Notes under the pieces: generated by a model
Seen by the model: only the letters and a program-made list of their open reading frames with translations
Databases searched by the model: none
What the model was told of the DNA's origin: nothing
Shown: one piece after another, positions 18,404 through 28,000 of the stretch
How the letters are laid out: each line of letters opens with the position of its first letter
Position numbering within the stretch: the stretch's first letter is position 1
DNA from: CALBPI01 sp038533155
GTDB taxonomy: Bacteria; Pseudomonadota; Gammaproteobacteria; Steroidobacterales; Woeseiaceae
Length of the DNA: 64,000 bases
Reading direction: 5' to 3'
Assembly: GCA_038533155.1 (NCBI GenBank)
Contig: JBCAZH010000004.1
Span: 1 to 64,000 of the forward strand
Translations under genes and position numbers: made by a program

Positions 18404-19981
18404 TTGAGCAGACTCGAAATCCAAGTGATGGGAGAGTTTCGAGTGGTCGTCGATGGGCGTGATCTCAGCCTACCGTCATCGAAGAAGACCCGTGCGCTTC
18501 TTGCGTATCTTGCGATCACAGCGCGGCCGCATCGACGTGACCGTCTATGCGAGTTGTTGTGGGACGAGATCGACGACCCTCGCGCGGCGCTCCGGTGGTC
18601 GTTGAGCAAATTACGATCTGTGGTCAATGTGTCGGACAAGGAGTATCTGATCGCCGATAGAGAGCGCGTTCAACTTGATGTTGATCGAACGCGAGTCGAT
18701 CTGCATCAACTGACCATTGAGATGGAGTTGCCAGACCTGTCGCTTCCGGCGCTTATCGCTGTCGCTGAGCGGGTCCGTGAACCACTCATTCCGAGCTTTG
18801 AATTTCCGGATCAGCCATTTGCGAAATGGCTCCAAGCGGAACGTCTGGAACTCAACAAGCGTGCCGCACGGGTCGTACAGAGTATTCGAGAGCATCCTGA
18901 ACTCCCGGTGTCGGAGGTGCCAGCATGGTCTCGGCGCTGGCTCGAGTTGGACCCATTCAATGCAGAAGCAGCGCGAATCTGTATTTCCGATCTCAAACGG
19001 TTTGGAGATTCTTCTGACGCGACCAAGCTCTCGCTCGAGTTAGCCGAGCGTTTTCACAATGCGGGTGTGCCGCTGGAGCGGCGCACGTCTGAGCGTGCCC
19101 CGGCGCCAACAGCGGACGAGGTGACTGAGGGTCATCGCTTGCTGGCGAAGCAGAAGATCCAATTCTGTCAGACGGCCGACGATACGCGCATTGCCTACGC
19201 CTCGGTAGGCGACGGTCCGGCGGTCATCAAGACAGCGAATTGGCTAAGTCATCTGGAGCTGGACTGGGATGCGCCGATTTGGAGTCCGTTGTTTCGACGT
19301 CTGGCCAGGAGTCATCGTTTCATCCGCTACGACGAACGTGGCAATGGCCTGTCAGACTGGGATGTGTCGGAAATTAGTTTCGATGCATTCGCATCTGATC
19401 TCGAGTCTGTGATCGATGCCGTGGATGCCGACCGGTTTGCGCTACTCGGCATTTCGCAAGGCGCGTCGGTGGCAATTGACTATGCGGTGCGCAATCCAGA
19501 ACGCGTGAGTCATTTGGTTTTGTTTGGCGCCTACGATCGCGGTTGGCGAATCGGCGCGGGCGCCGATCAAATTGAAGAGCGGGAAGCGGTGATGACACTG
19601 ACCAAAACCGGTTGGGGTCGTAATGATCCGACTTATCGGCAGATGTTTTCGTCCACGTTCATGCCTAGCGCAAATCCACAGGAGCTTGCGTGGTTCAATG
19701 AGTTTCAACGTCAGACGACATCCCCGAAAAATGCGGCCCGGTTTCTTTCGGCGTTCGGCGACATCGATGTTCAAGATTTACTAGAGAAAGTGATGGTGCC
19801 AACGTTGGTTCTACATTCTCGTGGCGATCGTCGGATTCCGTTTGAAGTCGGTCGAGATATCGCCGCGAGGATTCCAAATGCACAGTTCGTTGGTTTGGAA
19901 AGCGATGGCCATTTACTTCTTGGTCGCGAACCGGCTTCCGATGAGTTCGTCGAGACAGTCGAGGAGTTCCTGCAGACCTGA
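18404..19981 (+). CDS. Fusion of a SARP/BTAD-type regulator and an alpha/beta hydrolase
   Basis: 525 aa, TTG start with GGGACA about 8 bases upstream; ATG 18428 is an alternative. Residues about 1-95 form an OmpR-like winged helix of the SARP kind (LEIQVMGEFRVVVDGRD, KKTRALLAYLA, LCELLWDE, ALRWSLSKLR). Residues about 100-235 are helical and resemble the bacterial transcriptional activation domain. Residues 250-525 are an alpha/beta hydrolase with nucleophile Ser351 (GISQGAS), Asp475 (HSRGDRRIP) and His503 (ESDGHLL), a complete triad. The architecture suggests a regulator whose activity is coupled to binding or hydrolysis of a small ester or lactone, but that is inference. It has no signal peptide. 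Confidence 0.85.
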   Translation: MSRLEIQVMGEFRVVVDGRDLSLPSSKKTRALLAYLAITARPHRRDRLCELLWDEIDDPRAALRWSLSKLRSVVNVSDKEYLIADRERVQLDVDRTRVDLHQLTIEMELPDLSLPALIAVAERVREPLIPSFEFPDQPFAKWLQAERLELNKRAARVVQSIREHPELPVSEVPAWSRRWLELDPFNAEAARICISDLKRFGDSSDATKLSLELAERFHNAGVPLERRTSERAPAPTADEVTEGHRLLAKQKIQFCQTADDTRIAYASVGDGPAVIKTANWLSHLELDWDAPIWSPLFRRLARSHRFIRYDERGNGLSDWDVSEISFDAFASDLESVIDAVDADRFALLGISQGASVAIDYAVRNPERVSHLVLFGAYDRGWRIGAGADQIEEREAVMTLTKTGWGRNDPTYRQMFSSTFMPSANPQELAWFNEFQRQTTSPKNAARFLSAFGDIDVQDLLEKVMVPTLVLHSRGDRRIPFEVGRDIAARIPNAQFVGLESDGHLLLGREPASDEFVETVEEFLQT

Positions 19982-20056
19982 GCGAAACACGACACCCGCC
20001 CCAGGGGTAGGACGAGTATCGCGTTCACTCAGGATTTTTCAGTTGCTCAGCTTCCC

Positions 20057-20860
20057 TTAGCGGATGATTTGTGAAACGACGTTGTTTTTCCGCTTGACTT
20101 CGCCGGGGGCGATCTCAACGAACTGTGCATAGCGTTTACGCAAGTTAGCGAACGTGATCGAGCCGCCGGCTTCGCTGGTGCAGAATACTTGCTCAACGTC
20201 TTTCAGCCGGATGGTTACCGCGAGGTTGCCAGTGCTGCGCACAAAGAATCGGACCAGATAGTCGAAACCGAGATCCGAGTCGCGGACATCCTCTAGGCGG
20301 CAGAACCCCGGTGAACCGGTCACGTTAGCTGTCGGTACGCCAGTCTCTGAGAATATTCCTGTAACGGGTGTCAACGTGGGAACGTTGTTGCCATCACGAT
20401 CAATTAGACCAAAGACCATTGCGTCGCGACTGCCAGGGCCACCCAAGAATGCGTCACTGCCGTCACCAGGTGCCCAAATATTGATGTCGCTGCCTTCTCC
20501 GCCAATCATCACGTCGCGGTTGCCGAAACCTTCTGGGTCGAATTGTTCCGTGCCACCAATCATGATGTCGTGCCCGGTGCCACCGGTCAGAACGTCATTG
20601 CCTTGCAGGCCGATGAGTACGTCACAACCGTCTTCACCAAGCAAGACGTCGGCGTTGTTCAGACTTTGATTGGGCGGCGGTGCGATCGGTTGAATCAACG
20701 GATTGCTGACGTTGTCGTTGTCGAGCCCAATCAAGACTTCCGAAACACCGGCGCAAGCATCCACTTGTCCGACCTGTGCACCTGCCCATACCGATGTGCT
20801 CAGTGTTGTCGCCAGTACCACAGTTGCCGTTGCGACGATTCCCTTTCTTTTAATACTCAC
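20057..20860 (-). CDS. Secreted RTX-like calcium-binding repeat protein
   Basis: 267 aa from GTG 20860, chosen because AAGGAG lies just upstream and a Sec signal peptide (MSIKRKGIVATATVVLATTL) then starts at residue 1; an ATG 54 bases further up would spoil it. The mature N-terminal half contains hemolysin-type nonapeptide repeats (GEDGCDVLIG, LQGNDVLTGGTGHDIMIGG, IGGEGSDINIW, GDGSDAFLGG), which form a calcium-dependent beta-roll. The C-terminal half (about 110 aa) has no recognised domain. Unusually for an RTX protein it carries an N-terminal Sec signal and no type I secretion genes are nearby, so it is probably periplasmic or exported by another route. It is divergent from the kinase gene; a set of direct repeats lies between. 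Confidence 0.82.
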   Translation of the reverse strand: MSIKRKGIVATATVVLATTLSTSVWAGAQVGQVDACAGVSEVLIGLDNDNVSNPLIQPIAPPPNQSLNNADVLLGEDGCDVLIGLQGNDVLTGGTGHDIMIGGTEQFDPEGFGNRDVMIGGEGSDINIWAPGDGSDAFLGGPGSRDAMVFGLIDRDGNNVPTLTPVTGIFSETGVPTANVTGSPGFCRLEDVRDSDLGFDYLVRFFVRSTGNLAVTIRLKDVEQVFCTSEAGGSITFANLRKRYAQFVEIAPGEVKRKNNVVSQIIR

Positions 20861-20928
20861 AGTCTTCTCCTTACTTGTGTTGAAAAAAACGAGCGCTGCT
20901 GCGTCTCGGGGCACAAGGTAGGGAGGGG

Positions 20929-20960
20929 GCGTGGTAAACAGCGTGGTAGTTTGCGTGGGA
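20929..20960. promoter_or_regulatory. Three direct repeats (GCGTGGTA, 12-bp period) between the RTX and kinase genes
   Basis: GCGTGGTA at 20929-20936 and 20941-20948 and GCGTGGGA at 20953-20960 occur at exactly 12-base spacing, about 70-100 bases upstream of the RTX start and about 190-220 bases upstream of the kinase start. Tandem short repeats at about one helical turn usually mark cooperative binding of a regulator. No binding protein can be named. Confidence 0.55.
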
Positions 20961-21151
20961 ATTATGAAAAATTGACAGAATGTGATGCGTGTAGCAAAAA
21001 CATCAGTCTGTTGGCCGGTTTTCGGTACCGATTACGTTTGGGGCATACACTCGCGAGCGTAGAATCACGAAAAGCGCTTTCGAGTAACGCAGGACGCGAG
21101 TATCCGCGCACGATGACTGACTGTCGGCGCCCTTTTTATTAGTGGATCACC

Positions 21152-23197
21152 ATGGCACGTTCGCAAATGACACAGTTCAGCCAGCAGTTGGGGGCATACC
21201 TGTCTGGCAAGATTTCGCTGCAAACGCTGGAACAGACGATTGATGCAATTGCTGAGGCTGGCGATGATGTCGATAGCGCGCTGTCGATGATTGAGATGCA
21301 GCGTGACTCGGGCCGCTTGGCGGCAGCAATTCACGAAACGCTTGCACGCCGCCTGCGCGGACAGGCTAGCGCGCCAGAGCCAACAGCGCCGCTCCCGAGT
21401 ACCCGACAGCCATCCGAGACAACCGAAGCGCTGCGTTCGGCTACGGCGAATACCGACGCCACGCTGCCACTGCAGATGGATCCAGTCCGCGACGAAAAGA
21501 CGCAGGCGCTTAATCCGGGTGCAGAGCCGCTTGATTCGTCTGCATCAGTGTCGGAAGGCACGCTGCCGTTGGCCGATTCTCCGCACGCTGCAGATAAGAC
21601 CGAGCCAGTGAGTTCGGATAACGCGCCAACAGAGTTTCAGCCCACGCAAAAGATCAACCAGCACGTCGATGCCACGGAAGTGATCAACTCTCACGTGGCA
21701 CCGACCGTTCAGATCAACCAGCACGTCGGCGAGACTCAGCAGATTAATCGGCATGTCGACGCAACCGAGGTGATCAACAACGCGCCCGAGCAAAGCAACG
21801 ACGCTACTCAGAACATTAATGAGACGCCGTTTCCGTCACTGCCTCTACCAACGGGCACTGGCACCGGATCGAACTGGCTGAATCCCGAGCAGTGGACGCA
21901 ACGCCGCAGTGGGCCGGTGGAAACCGGTGTTGTCTTAAAACGCCGATTCCTGATTGAGGAGCAATTGGGCCGTGGCGGTATGGGTGCGGTGTTCAAGGCG
22001 CGTGACAAGCGCAAAGATGAGGCACAGGATCGCGATCCGCACGTTGCGATTAAGGTTCTGAATAAGAGCTTCCAGGAACACCCGCAAGCCTTGATTGCGC
22101 TTCAGCGCGAGGCGCGCAAAGCCCAGACGCTTGCCCATCCAAACATCGTCACCGTGTACGACTTCGACCGCGATGGTACGACCGTTTACATGACGATGGA
22201 GTTGATGCGCGGGGAGCCACTCGACAAGATCGTTCGGCGTCATAAGGACGTCGGTCTGGATCCGGAAATAGCTCGAGCCATCATCGAACAAATGGCCGAA
22301 GGCCTCGCGTATGCCCACGAGAAGCGGATCATCCACTCGGACTTCAAACCGGGCAATGTGTTTCTCACCGAAGATAACCGGGTCAAAGTCCTGGATTTCG
22401 GTATCGCTCGTGCCGCTGCCTTCCAGGGTCAGGACAGCGGAGAAAAGACCGTCTTCGATGCCGGAGACCTGCGCAGTCTGACCCCGGCTTATGCCAGCGT
22501 CGAGATGTTCGACGGGGATGAACCGCATCCGGCCGATGACGTTTATGGCTTGGCCGTGACGGCCTATATTTTGCTGACCGGTCGCCATCCATTTGATCGC
22601 AAGACGGCGCAGCAAGCGCAGGAGTTGAACCTGGAGCCCGAGCCGATCGCGTCGCTCGCGAAGCACGAGTGGCAAGCGATTGCGCATGGACTTGCATTCG
22701 AGCGCGAGGCACGCAGCCAAGACGCTGCGGAATTTCTGGCCGAGTTTCGTGGTCGCCAACAGCGCGTGCAGCGCTGGGCACTTGCCGCTATTGCGGGTCT
22801 GGCGGCATTGGCGATCTTTTTCGCAGTGCAGTCAACGCAGCCCAAAGGACCCGCGATCCCTTGGCAGGAGCTGACGCCACAACAGCAGGTACAGTTTAAT
22901 GAGTACGTCAGCTCCGGCAGGGAATGGCTGGCCAACGATCCGCCGTGGATCGGTGGGGCGTATACGGATTTCGCTGCAGCGTTCGATATTCACCCAGACA
23001 ATCCAGAGGCCACCAAAGGACTGGATGAGGTGGCGGATGCCCTGATTGCACTCAACCGAGAAGCGACGAATCCGGAAGCCCAGCGCCGCTTACTTAATGA
23101 TATTCAGACTGCGTCTACGAACCCATATTTGGCTGAGCACAGCGCATTACGTCGTGTTCGGCGTCAACTCGAACGAGCAATCGATCAGTCTTTATAG
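21152..23197 (+). CDS. Membrane-anchored Ser/Thr protein kinase with repeat-rich N-terminal tail
   Basis: 681 aa. Residues 1-80 form a short helical region; residues about 80-260 are low-complexity, acidic and Thr-rich, including four 10-residue repeats (168-207). The kinase domain (about 263-530) has the Gly loop LGRGGMG (272-278), catalytic Lys301 in VAIKVL, catalytic Asp397 in IIHSDFKPGN, and DFG at Asp415. The residue before the catalytic Asp is Ser instead of Arg (HSD, not HRD), so activation-loop control probably differs from classical RD kinases. One membrane helix follows (about 542-562), then about 120 residues outside the membrane with no recognised sensor domain. It precedes a caspase-like lipoprotein gene by 164 bases. 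No type VI secretion genes are present, unlike PpkA loci. Confidence 0.9.
   Translation: MARSQMTQFSQQLGAYLSGKISLQTLEQTIDAIAEAGDDVDSALSMIEMQRDSGRLAAAIHETLARRLRGQASAPEPTAPLPSTRQPSETTEALRSATANTDATLPLQMDPVRDEKTQALNPGAEPLDSSASVSEGTLPLADSPHAADKTEPVSSDNAPTEFQPTQKINQHVDATEVINSHVAPTVQINQHVGETQQINRHVDATEVINNAPEQSNDATQNINETPFPSLPLPTGTGTGSNWLNPEQWTQRRSGPVETGVVLKRRFLIEEQLGRGGMGAVFKARDKRKDEAQDRDPHVAIKVLNKSFQEHPQALIALQREARKAQTLAHPNIVTVYDFDRDGTTVYMTMELMRGEPLDKIVRRHKDVGLDPEIARAIIEQMAEGLAYAHEKRIIHSDFKPGNVFLTEDNRVKVLDFGIARAAAFQGQDSGEKTVFDAGDLRSLTPAYASVEMFDGDEPHPADDVYGLAVTAYILLTGRHPFDRKTAQQAQELNLEPEPIASLAKHEWQAIAHGLAFEREARSQDAAEFLAEFRGRQQRVQRWALAAIAGLAALAIFFAVQSTQPKGPAIPWQELTPQQQVQFNEYVSSGREWLANDPPWIGGAYTDFAAAFDIHPDNPEATKGLDEVADALIALNREATNPEAQRRLLNDIQTASTNPYLAEHSALRRVRRQLERAIDQSL
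21653..21772 (+). repeat. Four in-frame 30-bp repeats encoding a TxxI-containing decapeptide
   Basis: The kinase tail repeats the decapeptide pattern I-N-x-H-V-x-x-T-x-x four times without gaps (residues 168-207), and the pattern starts again as INN. Each junction yields T-x-x-I (TQKI, TEVI, TVQI, TQQI, TEVI, with TQNI a little further on). Codons differ between copies, so the repeats are maintained at protein level and are not a recent DNA duplication. Confidence 0.85.
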
Positions 23198-23361
23198 GCC
23201 CTCCGTAGAATGGGCGGGACTATTGGCCGGATACTGACAGCAAACTCGTTACAAACAATACGGGGCTGTCATCAAATTCCATGACGGCGCGCTTTTGACC
23301 GCGCGACGCGAAACAACGAACAATATAGTGCGGCGCACGCCGCGAAGGACGACCGGACATA

Positions 23362-25002
23362 ATGAAATCATTTGACCGACTGAAATCATCAGCCTTTGTG
23401 GCGGTTCTGTTGTTGGCAGGTTGCGCCGGGGCACCGTCGACCGATACGCAACAGGTTGCTGTCGAAGGGCGGAAGGATGTCAGCGACTTGTATGTCGTGG
23501 ATTGTCTGCTTCCTGGGCAGGTGCGTCAGTTGGGCGGCCGAACCTATCTTTCACCGCGTCGACCGACGAAAACAACGGCGGGCGATTGCCGCGTACGCGG
23601 CGGGGAATACGTCGCCTATGACCGCGCGGATCTAAAGTCTGCTTTGGGTGTTTGGATGACCGCTGCTGAAAGCGGCGACGCTAACGCGCAGAACACGGTC
23701 GGTGAAATCTTCGAACAAGGGCTTGGCGGCGAACCAAACTACGAGGCCGCAGTCATTTGGTATCGGAAGGCTGCCGAGCAGGGTAATGCGCGCGCGCAGC
23801 TCAATCTCGGCACGCTGTATGAGTCGGGCAAGGGGGTCGAGAAAGATCGACTCAGAGCTTTGAACCTCTACCGACAGTCTTGGGGTTTGCAAGACGATGA
23901 TGTGATTTATCGATCGGTAGCCGATCAGGAAATAGATGCGTTGCGGCGCGAGCTGGACAGCGAGATCAATCAAAAGAATCGACAGCTTGAATTGCTACAG
24001 AAACAAATCGAACTGCTCGAACAGGATGTATCGGCGGGCAAGGCTGCGAACACCGAGCTGCAAGAGTTGCTGGAATGGCAACAGAGCATCGAGCTTGAGC
24101 GCGTGACTGCCGTCGAGCGACGGTCACGCCTAAGGACGCCTTCGACGCAGGCGCTGCCCGAGCAAGAGTTTGTTGCGAGTACTCAACTGCAACTTCGAGA
24201 TCGTAATTTCGGTCGTTACTACGCGTTGATTATCGGCAACCAGAATTACGAGCGCATGGAAAACCTCGCAACACCGCTGTCGGATGCGGAACGAATTGCG
24301 AATCTACTGAGTGATAAGTATGGGTTCACCGTGCAGCTCGTGCGCGATGCGAATGACGTCACTGTGCTCGAAGCCATCAACAATCTGAACGCGATTGTCG
24401 GACCGAACGATAACCTTTTGATCTACTACGCAGGTCATGGCAGTCGTATCGGTGCCGGTGACACCGAGACCGGTTACTGGTTGCCGGTCAATGCGGATCG
24501 ACCACCGGTCGACACGTATTGGGTACCCACGGAGCAGATCACCAGTCATATGGGCAACTTCCAGGCGAAGCGTGTGCTGGTGCTGGCCGACTCTTGTTAC
24601 TCCGGTATTCTGACCAGCGATGATCCCGGAATGCGGATGATTCTGAGTGGCGACGAGCGCGTGTTTTCGAGTGATGGTTTCGTCAAACGCCGCTTTGATA
24701 AGCGATCGCGCTTGATGGTCTCTTCCGGCGGCGATAGACCGGTATTGGATACCGGCGGCAGCGGCAACTCCGTGTTCGCACGTGCGTTTATTGATGAGTT
24801 GGAATCGAACAACGGACTGCTAACGACGCCCGCGCTGTTCTTGAAGCTGCGTGACCGGGTGGTAGAAGCCGCTGCTTCTGAAGATTATCGCCAGGAGCCT
24901 GAGATTAAAGCGCTGCGACGCGCAGGACATGAAGTAGGCGATTTCTTCTTCGTTCCGAAGTCGTTGATTCTCGCGGAGGCGAACGCCAGCGGCGACCAAT
25001 AA
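23362..25002 (+). CDS. Caspase-like (peptidase C14) lipoprotein with Sel1 repeats and coiled coil
   Basis: 546 aa. The lipobox LLLAGC gives a lipidated Cys21. Residues about 105-170 hold two Sel1-like repeats (AQNTVGEIFEQGLGG, AQLNLGTLYESGKGV). Residues about 190-245 form a Gln/Glu-rich coiled coil (KNRQLELLQKQIELLEQ). From about residue 288 a caspase p20-type domain runs: YYALIIGNQNY, LLIYYAGHGS with catalytic His359, and VLVLADSCYSG with catalytic Cys412, both present. Related proteins are bacterial orthocaspases, which usually cut after Arg or Lys. Lipidation places the domain outside the inner membrane, so it would act on periplasmic or envelope proteins. It sits between the Ser/Thr kinase and an autotransporter; a hairpin follows the stop. 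Confidence 0.9.
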   Translation: MKSFDRLKSSAFVAVLLLAGCAGAPSTDTQQVAVEGRKDVSDLYVVDCLLPGQVRQLGGRTYLSPRRPTKTTAGDCRVRGGEYVAYDRADLKSALGVWMTAAESGDANAQNTVGEIFEQGLGGEPNYEAAVIWYRKAAEQGNARAQLNLGTLYESGKGVEKDRLRALNLYRQSWGLQDDDVIYRSVADQEIDALRRELDSEINQKNRQLELLQKQIELLEQDVSAGKAANTELQELLEWQQSIELERVTAVERRSRLRTPSTQALPEQEFVASTQLQLRDRNFGRYYALIIGNQNYERMENLATPLSDAERIANLLSDKYGFTVQLVRDANDVTVLEAINNLNAIVGPNDNLLIYYAGHGSRIGAGDTETGYWLPVNADRPPVDTYWVPTEQITSHMGNFQAKRVLVLADSCYSGILTSDDPGMRMILSGDERVFSSDGFVKRRFDKRSRLMVSSGGDRPVLDTGGSGNSVFARAFIDELESNNGLLTTPALFLKLRDRVVEAAASEDYRQEPEIKALRRAGHEVGDFFFVPKSLILAEANASGDQ

Positions 25003-25009
25003 ACGCAAC

Positions 25010-25028
25010 GAACGCGGACGCCGCGTTC
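25010..25028 (+). other. RNA hairpin between caspase and autotransporter genes
   Basis: A perfect 8-base stem (GAACGCGG / CCGCGTTC) with a 3-base loop starts 8 bases after the caspase stop. There is no T run, so it is not a standard terminator; it could be an mRNA stabiliser or a weak attenuator ahead of the autotransporter gene 59 bases downstream. Confidence 0.5.
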
Positions 25029-25086
25029 CAAAACAGAAAAATACCTTGGCCACCCAACGGTGCGCTGAGATGCAGGGGAGAGAGGA

Positions 25087-28000
25087 ATGTTTGGAGTACT
25101 AGGCAGACGGTACGCCGGGTTGGCGATCAGTTTATTGTTGATCGCGTCTACGTCCGGCTACGCAGATCCCATCGCAGCGGACTTGGATGCGCAGGATAAT
25201 CTGCGAGAGCCAGGATCAATTACGTTCAATGTCCATGCCGAGGGCATCGCTCAGGCGGAGCCGTTTACGCCGCCGCCGATCTACGTGCTGGACACGATCA
25301 ACACCGGCAACGCGCCGCCGAGTGTGACGATCAATCAAGTCGGTGATGCCTGCATTCAAGTCAGTTGGGGTGACGACAACACGGCTGGTGAACCATTCAC
25401 ACTCGAGTACTCACTGATTGCAGGCAACCGCACGACGTCTGCGACGCGCGGCACATTGCGATTCTCGGACGGCAACCGAAACCTCACTCCGGTAACAGAC
25501 GTCGCCAACGGATGCGGCGATCCGACGAACCGGGTGCCTGTCCCCCGCGACTTGACGTTCGATTTTCAAACGCGCCAGAACAGCTATCTTCTCGGGATCA
25601 TTAATTCCGACGTCGGCGCCACGGATTTCGATGGTATTGAGACGCTGCGCTTCACCGATCTCGCCTGTTTCGTGCTGCCGCAAAATGGCACGGTCGAAAC
25701 CAGTTTCGAAACACCTCGATCGTTGATCTATACGCCCAACGCTGGTTTCACTGGAACCACTGATACCTTTGAATACTGCGTTTCAGACAACCCGAACGGC
25801 GCAGCAACCGGCCCTCGCGGCACAGTGACCGTGAACTTCGCGGCGGCGGCCGTCGTTGATGCGGTCGACGACACTGCGAGCACTGTCGGACTGACGCCTG
25901 TGTTCATCGACGTCTTGGCGAACGACACACTCGGTGCGGAAACCTTGATCACTGATGTTTCACAAACGTCCGGTGGTGGATTCGCAAGCATTAGAACGCC
26001 CGCGGAATGCGCCCAGCAAATTGCAGGCGCGAATCGACCCTGCGTCGAGTACAACGCGCCATCGTCGGACGCCATGGGCAACCCGTTTGCGGGAGACGAT
26101 ACGTTCACATACACGATCACGGCGGCCGACGGTGCATCGGATACGGCAACCGTAACGGTCACTGTTCAGAGTGAAGCGCCGGTGCTTACCGACGATACGG
26201 CGACGACAACCGCCGAAGTGCCGATCGTGATTGACGTGCGCGCGAATGACACGATCATGGCGGGTGAGACCTTGGTGAGTGTGACGTCTCCAGCAAGTGG
26301 CGGCTCGACGCAGATTCTAGAACCGGCGGCATGCACCGCGGCATTGGGAACGGACGCGAGCCGACGCTGCATTCAGTACCAACCGCCGTTTGCGCCCACC
26401 GGTGGAATGGCGTTCACCGGCCCGGACTCATTTACGTATACCGTATCGAACGGTGATTCATCGGCGACGGCGAACGTCAGTGTGACAGTTGAACCCGCGA
26501 ACAACCCGATGCGCGAGCTCGCGGCAGATTCCGCGACGACGACCGTTGAGACGGCGATCATCGTGGATGTGCTCGGTAACGACACACTCATCGACGGCGA
26601 TCAGTTGTTGAATGTGTCACCGACCGCGAACGGCGGCACGGTTGAGATCATCGATCCAGCGACGTGCACCGCATTCGACAGCGATTTCTTCCAAACCTGC
26701 GTTCGTTACACACCGCCTGCGACCAGCGCCGGCGGGGTGGTATTCGTGGGCGACGACAGTTTCACCTACACCGTCGGTGCGACAGATGATACGGATACGG
26801 CGACGGTGACAATTTCTGTGACTGCGCCCACGGGGACACCACAACCGGTGGCGGATGATCAGACGGAAGTGGAAGAGGGCGGCTCTGTCGTGATCGATGT
26901 GCTCGCGAACGACATCGATGACGGTGGGGGCGAAAACCTGACCATTGTGAGTGTGACCGATCCGAGCAATGGCGTTGCTGCGATCAACCGTGAAGATGGA
27001 CAGCCGGACACGGTGACTTATACACCGAACACTGGGTTTGTTGGTACTGATACTTTCTTCTACACGGTTTCGGATGGCGATGAGACGACGATCGATCAGG
27101 CGGCGCAAGTCACCGTATCCGTGGCCACGGCAGGTGGCCGAGCACGTCTGTCGTCGCTGGCCCTAACTCCGGAGGAGCTCGAAGTTGCGACGGCGATCGA
27201 TACGGTGTGCGACCGACTGAATGCACTCGTTGAAACACCACTCGAGCAGGGTCGTGAGGGCCCTGCGCGCGCACAGGCTAGCATCAACGATTTACGGACT
27301 CGGTGTAATGCGTTAATCGACTTTGCTAACCCAGTCGAGGGTGACAACACCGAGGCTGTGCGCGATGCGCTTCGACAAATCGCGGGCGAAGAGGTGTTTG
27401 CGCAAAGCACGATCAGCACGCAGATTCTGAACACACAGACGCAGAACATCGACGCTCGTCTCGCGGCGCTGCGCGGAGGCGCTCGTGGTATCAGTGCTCA
27501 AGGTTTGGCGTTCAACGTCCAAGGCAAGGCATTGCCGACGAACCTGCTGGCCAGGCGCGCAGTAGAAGAGGAGGGGGATGCGCTGTTGCAGGACAGCCGG
27601 CTGGGCTTCTTCATCAACGGGAGGCTGAACTTCGGTGAGCAAGATCCCACGGCGACCGAGAATGGCTTTGAGTTCGATACGCTCGGCGTGACCGCAGGCG
27701 TCGACTATCGTTTCCGCAATGACCTCGCGCTGGGTGCAGCAATCGGTTTCGCGAATGCGCAGGCTGACTACAACAATACCGGCGGTGAGTTGGAGTCCGA
27801 CAGTCTGATCTACACGTTGTACGGCACGTACTTCACGGATCGGATGTACATCGATGTCTTGGCATCGACTGGCGGTATCGATTTCGATTCTGCGCGTACC
27901 CTGAACTTTGATGATGCCGCAGGCGGCGTCGATACGACAGCCATCGGTCAGACTGATGGTGATCAGCGAATCCTTAGCGCGAACTTTGGGCTGAACTTCG

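Noticed and set aside
21036..21066. Sigma-70 promoter for the kinase gene (TAGAAT at 21060)
   Set aside because: The -35 position has only a weak match (TTGGGG), so it cannot be distinguished from chance.
21152..23197. Type VI-associated PpkA kinase
   Set aside because: No type VI structural or FHA gene occurs in the window.
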